This document shows positions 56,213 to 64,000 of a DNA stretch of 64,000 bases, in pieces. Location: the NCBI GenBank assembly GCA_020205615.1, contig CM035166.1, forward strand, positions 89,891,043-89,955,042, in the 5' to 3' direction. Below the pieces are notes generated by a model. It saw nothing but the letters and a program-made list of their open reading frames with translations. It did no database searches and was not told the DNA's origin. The stretch comes from Panax quinquefolius. Its lineage: Eukaryota > Streptophyta > Magnoliopsida > Apiales > Araliaceae. The position numbers were made by a program, and so were the translations under genes. How positions within the stretch are numbered: the stretch's first letter is position 1; each line of letters starts with the position of its first letter.

Positions 56213-56566
56213 AACGAGGATCGAGTCAAAGAGTGCTGACCGACGATTAAAATCTTGACCAAATTTATTTTTATTTTTTGCTTTTTTTTAAAACACAACT
56301 ATTTTTTTTTAATATTTTATGAAACTGGAATTTTTTCATAATACAGTGTTTTGGGTGTATTTTGGATACATATAACAAAAATATGTATGTACAGTCCGTA
56401 TAGATATATTTTGTTATATGTATCCAAATCACACCCAAAATATTGTATTATGAAAAAATTCCAGTTCTATAAAATATTAAAAAAAAATTTAGTTATTTTT
56501 AAAAAAAACAAAAAAAAAGTTTATTTTTTGTTAAAATACGGGAGTTCAGATCTGATTCGATCCCTA
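56213..56566. mobile_element. Foldback element of about 350 bp
   Basis: Long inverted arms at 56311-56388 and 56405-56479 (AATATTTTATGAAACTGGAA against the reverse of TTCCAGTTCTATAAAATATT, and TTTGGGTGTATTTTGGATAC against its complement). The outer ends, CGAGGATCGAGTCA and TGATTCGATCCC, are also inverted repeats. TA repeats flank both sides. It starts like the neighbouring MITE (GAGGATC), so the two may be related. Confidence 0.65.
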
Positions 56567-56837
56567 TATATATATATATATAGAGAGAGAGAGATTATAA
56601 ACGTAATAATTGTAGATAGAGAGAATATATGGATAATAGATTTAGAGTGAGAAAATGATAGAGGATGATAATGAATGGAGAGAGTAGGGGCTAGGTGGTA
56701 GGACAGATGGAGAATGCTGCTGCATGTGAAGGGGACAACTCTCCAGCACAAGCAATCATTTGTACGGTCCTTGTATATAGTATGGCCTCACTCTATCACT
56801 ATATAAGTTTTCTTTTTATATAATTTATTTATGCGCA
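56567..56837. other. Microsatellite and non-coding DNA; nothing recognised
   Basis: TA and GA units (56567-56594), then AT-rich sequence with a short mixed-composition piece (56690-56790). I see no gene, RNA or transposon end here. Confidence 0.5.
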
Positions 56838-57802
56838 AAGATCCAACTTTGTCCCTGATGTTTACACGGATGTCCGACTTACACCTTAAATTATTTTTTT
56901 TAAAAGTACCCTTAACGCATGTGCCCCTGCTTTTAACAGAAGACAAATGAAATTAAAATGTGATGACGTGACTGACACATGGAGGCTTAAATATAAAATA
57001 TATTTTAAATAAAATAATATATATCATTTAATCATAACAAAAAATACTAAAATTCAAAATAAAAAAAAGCATAACATATTTACATCATTTAATCAAAATA
57101 CTAAAATTTAAATTATTTTGTTAACTAATCAAAACAACTAATTAAATAAAATAAATTGTATAACATATTTACATCATTTAATCAAAATACTAAAATTCAA
57201 AACATAACATATTTACATCAAATACTAATTAAAAAAATACTAAAATACTAAAAAAATTAAATTAAAAAATATTAAAATTTAAATTATTTTTTAATTAATC
57301 AAAATAACAAAATTCAAATTACATCATTAAAATACTAAAATCATAATACTAAATACTAACGTTATCAAATTTTTAAACGTTAATATTTTGAATATTACTA
57401 AATAACGTTATCAATTTTTTATATCAATTAGTATTTTAAAAATAACGTTATTTGTATTGATAACAATTATATCAATTAGTATTGATATAAAAAATTCAAG
57501 GTTGATATTAATTATTATTGATAACGTTATTTTAGTATTTTAATGATGTAATTTGAATTTTGTTATTTTGATTAATTAACAAAATAATTTAAATTTTATA
57601 ATTTAGTATTTTTTAATTTGATTTTTTAGTATTTTAGTTTTTTAATTAGTATTTGATGTAAATATGTTGTGTTTTGAATTTTAGTATTTTGACTAAATGA
57701 TATAAATATGTTATACAACTTATTTTATTTAATTAGTTGTTTTGATTAGTTAAGAAAATAATTTGAATTTTATTATTTTGATTCAATGATGTAGATATAT
57801 TA
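56838..57802. mobile_element. Large AT-rich foldback element, interrupted by LTR B5
   Basis: 57060-57430 and 57470-57802 form long imperfect inverted arms around a centre near 57450. For example, AACTAATCAAAACAACTAAT (57122) faces its complement near 57735, and CAAATTACATCATTAAAATA (57316) faces its complement near 57535. The left flank begins ATCCAACTTTGTCCCTGATG at about 56840, a word style common at ends of plant non-autonomous DNA transposons. The right arm stops at LTR B5, so the matching right end should lie beyond B5, outside the window. Confidence 0.55.
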
Positions 57803-58894
57803 TGTGGCGCCCCCAAAATAGGTATACATCACTTATTCAAATTAAATCGAATACATGATACATAATATAAATACAATTTTAATTATACAACAAGAGAGTC
57901 ATGAGTTTAAATACAAATCTTCTGTATAAATATCCACTCTCGTAATAAGTCCTCATTACATTTATTGTCACACTATTTTACTGTAATAGTAAGGACTACT
58001 AGCTAATACTATCATCAGGGACCATCACTCCATTTCTGACTCGTCTATCTAGCTACGTTCTCATTTCCTAAAGAGAACGGTGAAAGAAAGAAGTGAGCTC
58101 AACTAGCCCAAAGAAGAAATATTATGACTAAGATAATGCAGAATAAATTATCATTAGCCTTAAACAGTGTTAAACTGATACAATATAACAAACATCAAGT
58201 TTAACTATAGAGGAAACAAGCAATCCATTAGAAGAGTCAAGTAGAGAATAAAATCTACTATCTTCTATGAGTTAAAAGATTTTTCATGACTTTTATCGGT
58301 GAGACTCAGCTTAATAAATAATCCACATCATCGAATCACCCTTGCACTACGGCCAAGGATATTCTTTAGTATCTTGATCACAATTATCCATGCACTACGG
58401 GCCAAGAATATTTGTGTATTCATTAATGGTCATGATCATGCCAACAACTGTCCATCAATGCACTACGGGCCAATGAGGACTTTTACTATATCATTTGTAA
58501 CATTACGGTCATGATTACACCGAATAATTCCTGGTCATAATCATACCAAGTCCATCTATGCACTACAAGCCATAGATGACTTTCAACATAATATAAATAT
58601 GAGGATGATGACAATGATATAAGAATTCAATAAAACAAATTCAAGAATTAATTTGTCCAAGAACTGATAACGTTCAAATTGTTAACATGATACTGCTTTG
58701 TAGAGTGAAATTCAAGAATGCTTAGAAGAATATTTCCATGAAAAGATACTGGATAAAGCGCAATTATCAAGGATATTCCACTAATTTCATGGAGTATAGA
58801 AGTCAAAACTATAACCAACTGAGTATAATAAAGAATGAAATAACAAAAGAAATCACCATGCATGTGGTACTTCGCATAGACAGGTTATTCCAAC
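57803..58894 (-). mobile_element. Family B LTR B5 (minus strand), interrupted by A2
   Basis: Its 3' end is at 57803 (plus strand TGTGGCGCCCCC). It holds the GTGAGCTCAACTAGCCC box near 58094, four conserved-loop hairpins (58330-58590, the best set in the window) and the start of the 57-bp repeat region. At 58894 element A2 begins; CCAAC (58890-58894) should be the left target duplication. The rest of B5 lies beyond the window. Confidence 0.85.
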
Positions 58895-60032
58895 TGTAAG
58901 ACCCCAACTTATTATTAATGAAATTTAATTTTCTCTATTTATTATTTTGAAATAGTAAGGGTTGATTTGATTAATGTGGATAGTTATGGGTAAAATACAC
59001 AAATATTTCAAAATAAGCAAGTGGTTATAAAATATTCATTGTTTTAGGAGAATATTCGTTTGGTCGTGGAATATTCTTGCTGTCGGGGAATATTCGTACG
59101 ACGGCGCAATCTTTTGTGGGCCCCATAATGGAAAGCGATTGGATGAAGAAAACGACAAATATAAGTTGTTTAAAAATAACGGCGTAGTTGTTACCGTTAA
59201 TACTGTTAAAATACTCAGTGGTTAAAAATAGTAGCACACGGTATTGCACCAATTATTGATTCTTACGTAAGAAGGCACTACTCAATAATGGTTACGATAA
59301 TTCTCAATTCGATTTTATTGATTTAATAATTCTTTGCGTTGATATTTTATATTCTTTGTTGTTTTTTCATAATTGTCATTACACAAGATTTTTCATTATC
59401 GAAGCAATAATTCATATTATCTAAATAATATTATTAGATAACATTATTGGCAATGTCTAGAAAGTTACATCTAAGGAGAGGTTTAGTCACCTAATTATGC
59501 GCCAAGAAGAGAAATTCTTATTGAAAGCCCTCTTTCCTGAACCTGCGCACGGTTGTCGATATTGTGATTACGTAATATTATTTGTGAATAATTAATTATT
59601 GATTCATATGATGAGGAAAATATTGATTTTATGTGGATATAGATGGAAAAATTTTTAATGTGACAATTGTTGAAAATTGAAATTTTATCTTTTTACGATA
59701 AAATAATTCATTTAAATATATTATTATATTTTAGTAATATAATAATGGTGATATTTTTACAACGAATGTGGGATATATGAGTATACGAGGATGAAGAGTA
59801 TTTTTGTTGTAATAAATGTTTAAAACATGTTAAACATGTCAGTGGACCCCATTTATTGACTGAAATTTGATTATAGCCTGTAAAATCGTCCGTTTGTGGA
59901 TTTCGGTCAAATTTTGTTTGGAATTTGGAAAAACTTTCTTCTGCAAAGTTGTAGAGAATTGAATTTTCTATAAAAATTCACGAGTTTCGAATTTTCTGAT
60001 AAAAGGGCTATTTATTATGAATTATTGAAGTT
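58895..60032 (+). mobile_element. A2 5' LTR, truncated
   Basis: TGTAAGACCCCAACTTATTA to about TTATTGAAGTT. The 3' LTR continues from the same point with TGAAGTCAAAATAATTAATT (62650), but here pol sequence (AAGGTTGCTT) follows. The joint has a short GTT overlap. Promoter and U5 are lost. Confidence 0.85.
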
Positions 60033-61485
60033 AAGGTTGCTTTCGAGCCACCGGCAATTTGAGAAATGATGTATGAAGAAGAAAAATACAAGAAGGAGCT
60101 ATTAGGAAGCAAGAATTGATGAGGAAGGAATACTTGAGTCCACTCTAGACTTTGTGTTCTAACGACTCGATTTGAAGTACAAGATTATGATGGAGGCACA
60201 CAATACACCATTTGCAATCCATCCTCGGAAGTACTAAAATGTATCGTGATCTTCGACATACATTTTGGTGGAACAATATGAAGAGAGAGATTGCAAAGTT
60301 TATCTCGATGTGTTTAACTTGCCAACGTGTAAAGGCGAGCATCTAGTACCTAAGGGTCCGTTGCAACCACTTGAGATTCCAAAATGGAAGTGGGAACACA
60401 TTACCATGGATTTCGTTCACGGTCTTCCTACTACGGTTTCTCAAGGCATCAATGCTATTTGGGTTATTGTTGATAGATTAACCAAGTCTGCTCATTTCTT
60501 GCCGATCGAGAGACTTATTCCTTGAACGTCTTGCTAGTATGTGACGTGAATGAGACCGTGAGGTTGCATGGCATGCCAAGATCCATAGTTTGGATCGTGA
60601 CCCAAGATTCACTTCAAGATTTTGGGTTAGCTTGCAAAAAAAGCTATGGGCACGGATTTGCGATTTAGTCGATACCATCCCCCAAGCAGACGGACAATCG
60701 AGAGGACTATTCAAACTCTTGAAGATCTATTAAGACTTTGTGTCCTGAACTTCAAGGGCGGTTGGGATAAGTATTTACCATTGGTGGAATTCTCCTACAA
60801 CAACAGTTATCAGGCAAGTATAGGTGTGGCTCCATTCGAAGCATTATATGGACGAAAATGTCGTTCTCCAATATGTTGGGATGAGGTGGGTGAAGCAACA
60901 TTGTTGGGACCCGAGTTAAGTCGTATGATGACTACTAAAAGATCCAAATGATTCGACAACGTATACAAACGGCACAAGATCGACAAAAAGAGTTATGCGG
61001 ATCTTCATCGAAAGGACGTGGAATTTAGTATAGGGGATCATGTATTATTGCGAGTTGCTCCATGGAAGGGAGTTACAAGATTTGGGAAGAGAGGAAAGCT
61101 CAATCCACGATTTATTGGTCCATTTCAAATTCTTGACCGAGTAGGAAATGTAGCCTATAGAATCACGTTACCTCCGAAAGTATGTCTCGTGTTCATAATG
61201 TGTTTCACATATCCGTATTAAATAAATATGTGAAAGACCCGAATCACGTTATAGAGTTAGAACCGGACGAGATAACCAAGACTTAACGTATGAGGAGGTA
61301 CTGTCAAGATCTTGGATAGGAAGGAGCATGTCCCTACGCCATGAAAGGTCATACCACAAGTTAAAGTTTTGTGGAGGAATCATGCTATAGAAGAAATGAC
61401 ACGAAATTAGAAAGCAGAAATGAAAGCGAGGTATCCTCACCTTTTCAAACACTGAATGCGTCGTCCAATTTCGAGGGACGAAATT
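60033..61485 (+). pseudogene. INT: A2 integrase, many frameshifts
   Basis: Begins in the linker before integrase (resembling KVAQATDLELM). Readable parts: zinc domain (CLTCQ-like at 60310), core start (KWKWEHITMDFVHGLP, 60385-60425, first Asp), a frameshifted second Asp region (60595-60620), [20 protein letters not shown] and [20 protein letters not shown] (60700-60840), the GPF-type module ([20 protein letters not shown], 61018-61200), and the tail (KVLWRNHAIEEMT, about 61360-61400). At least six frameshifts. Confidence 0.82.
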
Positions 61486-61486
61486 T

Positions 61487-61501
61487 CATAAGGAGGGAGG
61501 T
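61487..61501 (+). promoter_or_regulatory. A2 polypurine tract
   Basis: ATAAGGAGGGAGGT-type tract directly before the 3' LTR start at 61502, one G shorter than in the array units. Confidence 0.78.
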
Positions 61502-64000
61502 TGTAAGACACCAACTTATTATTAATGAAATTTAATTTTCTATTTATTATTTTGATATAGTAAGGGTTGATTTGATTAATGTGGATAGTTATGGGTAAAA
61601 TACGCAAATATTTCAAAATAAGCAAGTGGTTATAAAATATTCATTGTTGTCGGGGAATATTCGTTTGGTGTCGTGGAATATTCTTCTTTGTCGGGAATAT
61701 TAAATGCATTGATGCGATCTTTTGTGGGCCCCATAACGGAAAGCGATTGGATGAAGAAAACAGACAAATATAAGTTGTTTAAAAATAATTGGCGTAGTTA
61801 TTCACAGATTAATCTTGTTAAAATACTCGGTGGTTAAAAATAGTAGCACTGCAGGTATTGCACCAATTATTGATTCTTACGTAAGAAGGCACTACTCAAT
61901 AATGGTTACGATAATTCTTTATTCGATTATTTTATTGATTTAATAATTGCTGCGTTGATATTTTATATTCTTTTATTTCAATAATTGTCATTACACAATT
62001 ATTTTTCATTATCGAAGCAATAATTCATATTATCCGAATAATATTATTAGATAACATTATTGGCAATGTCTAGAAAGTTACGTCTAAGAAGAGGTTTGGT
62101 CACCTAATTGCGGCGCCAAGAAGGAGAAATTCTTATTGAAAGCCCCTCTTTCTGAGGAACCGCACAGTTGTCAATATTGTGATTACATAATATTATTTGT
62201 GAATAATTAATTATTAATTCATATGATGAGGAAAATATTGATTTTTATGTGGATATAGATGGAGAAAATTTTTAATGTGACAATTGTTGAAAATTGAAAT
62301 TTTATCTTTTCTAATAAAATAATTCATTTAAATATATTATTATATTTTAGTAATATAATAATGGTGATATTTTTACAACGAATGTGGGATATATGAGTAT
62401 ACGAGGATGAAGAGTATTTTGTTGCAATAAATGTTTAAAACATGTTAAACTGTCCGGTGGACCCCATTTATTATTCGAAATTTGATTATAGCACGTAAAA
62501 TCGCTTGTTTTGTGGATTTCGGTCAATTTTTGTTTGGAATTTGGAAAAACTTTCTTACGCAAAGTTGTAGAGAATTGAATTTCCTATAAAAAGTCGCGAG
62601 TTTCAAATTTTTCGATAAAAGGGCTATTTATTATGAATTATTGAAGTTTGAAGTCAAAATAATTAATTTTGGAAGTTTAAAATATTTAAAATAGGAAAAA
62701 CGTTTTTTTACACTTGTGGGCCTCATGAAACATGTGCAAAGTGCTGAAGCTAGAGGATTCAAAGTGGGCGTAAGAAAATTTATTTATATATTAATATTAT
62801 ATTAAATTTTACGCTTTTGGTGTTCTAGCAATTTCCTATAAATAGGTGCTTAGGTTAGAATTGAAAATCACACTAAAATCTGAAGTTTTCTCTCTCTATA
62901 TTATCGGCGTATTCTTGTGAGTATTTTGAGTATACTTTGAGTATTGCTATACTGGTCAAGTCCAAGTCATAGCTTTATATCCTGTGTTTAAATTAGAAAT
63001 CTTGATCTTTCGAGGTAAGGGATATTATTATTTTCAATGAGGATATTATTTCTTCAATATCATTATCTTGAAATATTGATTTGAAGTTTTTATCAAATTT
63101 GGAACTTTTGGTGTCGGAGTTACTATTCACGATATCTACCTTTATTCACGATATCTGATCTTATTCACGAATACTGCACTATTCATCGAAAAATGAAAAT
63201 TTTCCTTTTCGTTCTAAAATATCTATTGTGGATACTAGCTTTGATTGTATCCATGTTTTGATCATTCTTGAATTTTACACCACTATGATTATTTTTGAGG
63301 TATTTTTGGACATGGATAAAACAAAGTACGAATCCTTAATCCTTAATCCTTAATCCTTGTCATTTTGTTTCACTGGATTCGTTTCTTTAAAAATATTTTT
63401 CATCATCTTCAGTCTTAAATGATGATATTATTGAATATCTTTGGCCTGTAGTGCAAAGATGAATGATTTCTGATGAATATCTTTGGCCCGTAGTGCAAAG
63501 ATGAACAGGTGTTTAGATGAACATGACCAACTGATGAATATCTTTGGCCTGTAGTGCAAAGATGAATATTTGATTCGGATGTATATTGATTGATGTTACG
63601 GGGATAAAAGATGAGCGATGAACTTTTAAATTCATACATGTAAGATAGTAGTTTGCATTCTCTACTTAACTCTTCTAATGAATTATTATTTTCATTGCGA
63701 ATATTGATTTAAAAACTTGTTGTCTATTGTATTCTATTAGATTTTTCCTGTTGAAGACTAATGATAATTTGTTGTATATTATCTTAGTCATAATATTCTT
63801 TATTTGGGCTAGTTGAGCTCACCCTTTTCCTTTTTGTTCCATTTTTTCTTCTCGGGAGGCAAGAATATAAGCGAAGTACGAGTGGGGTATGGAATGAAGG
63901 TTCTAGAGAGAGTTGTTTAGTAGTCCTCACCATTTTTATAAAATAATGTATCAATAAATGTGATGAGGATTTATTTGAGTATAGATATTGTCTAGAAGAT
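61502..64000 (+). mobile_element. A2 3' LTR, incomplete at window end
   Basis: TGTAAGACACC at 61502; U3 box near 62095, TATA box 62837-62844 (TATAAATA), ACTATTCAC units (63115-63190), three conserved-loop hairpins (63430-63575) and the GGGCTAGTTGAGCTCACCC box near 63808. The last ~70 bases up to CGTCACA are beyond the window. Confidence 0.9.
63430..63575 (+). repeat. Three conserved-loop hairpins in the A2 3' LTR
   Basis: GAATATCTTTG followed by a GCC(C/T)GTAGTG loop and CAAAGATGAA, three times (near 63433, 63477 and 63538). The seven-base stem ATCTTTG/CAAAGAT is perfect each time. The corresponding set in L1 is 21381-21520 and in the A1 3' LTR 52320-52460. Confidence 0.7.

Larger units (their letters stand above)
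58895..64000 (+). mobile_element. Family A element A2, deleted, runs off the window
   Basis: 5' LTR piece 58895 to about 60032, pol piece about 60033-61485, polypurine tract 61487-61501, and 3' LTR from 61502 past the window end. Most of the 5' LTR's second half, the primer site, gag, protease, RT and RNase H are missing. The LTRs lie in the L1 branch of family A (TTATTATTAATGAAATTTAATTTTC after the start), closer to the array than to A1. Confidence 0.85.

Noticed and set aside
56700..56760. Possible microRNA precursor (TGGAGAATGCTGCTGCATGT resembles the miR164 pattern)
   Set aside because: Too many mismatches to miR164, and I could not find a convincing complementary arm nearby.
1..58894. 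LTRs B0 (1-1626) and B5 (57803-58894), both on the minus strand, as the two LTRs of one element
   Set aside because: Both show an outer edge facing inward or unrelated flanks. A minus-strand pair would need B0 to be the 3' LTR with its TGTGAG start followed by a polypurine tract; instead unrelated AT-rich DNA follows 1626.

Overview
This window is plant nuclear DNA from a repeat-rich, probably heterochromatic or intergenic part of a genome; the sequence does not identify the species. I see no credible host protein-coding gene, tRNA or rRNA. About four fifths of the 64 kb is Ty3/gypsy LTR retrotransposon sequence. Most of it is old, broken by stop codons and frameshifts, and stacked by repeated insertion of elements into elements.

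Two related LTR families account for nearly everything. Family A LTRs start TGTAAGACCCCAA and are about 2.5-2.7 kb. Family B LTRs start TGTGAGACCCCAG and are 2.5-3.0 kb. Both end TTTTGGGGGCGTCACA. They use a primer site like initiator tRNA-Met, have AAGGAGGGGAG-type polypurine tracts, and encode gag, protease, RT, RNase H and integrase with a chromodomain-like tail. This suggests a chromovirus (Tekay/Del-like) lineage, which is inference from motif style and LTR length. Family B splits into Ba (B1, B3) and Bb (B0, B2, B4), which differ in U3.

Layout: (1) 1-1626, minus-strand family Bb LTR, cut by the window edge. (2) 1627-4966, AT-rich DNA with two degenerate tandem repeats (about 170 and 209 bp) and a cluster of AAACCCTAA-like motifs, possibly one old minus-strand LTR. 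(3) 4967-5870 and 53027-53345, the two halves of one target sequence marked by repeated TACGATTCT. (4) 5871-53026, element A1, which contains everything between those halves. Solo LTR B2 (6998-9502) sits in its 5' LTR, and element B1 (14899-50395) sits near the 3' end of its pol. The 3' LTR of B1 carries a tandem array of family A elements on the minus strand (20832-42080) and a solo LTR B3 (44045-49386), itself split by solo LTR B4 (44131-46603). Five-base target-site duplications support each of these levels. (5) 53346-57802, AT-rich DNA with MITE-like and foldback elements and TA microsatellites. (6) 57803-64000, a minus-strand B LTR (B5) interrupted by a deleted family A element (A2) whose 3' LTR runs off the window.

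The most unusual object is the array at 20832-42080. It reads LTR-int-LTR-int-LTR-int-LTR-int, with shared LTRs and one outer target duplication. Its three main units encode a gag-like protein with an acidic, coiled-coil-like region and no zinc knuckle. They lack the RT palm and most of RNase H but keep a largely readable integrase. The LTR 3' parts also hold hairpins whose arms differ between copies in a compensating way, suggesting a conserved RNA structure.
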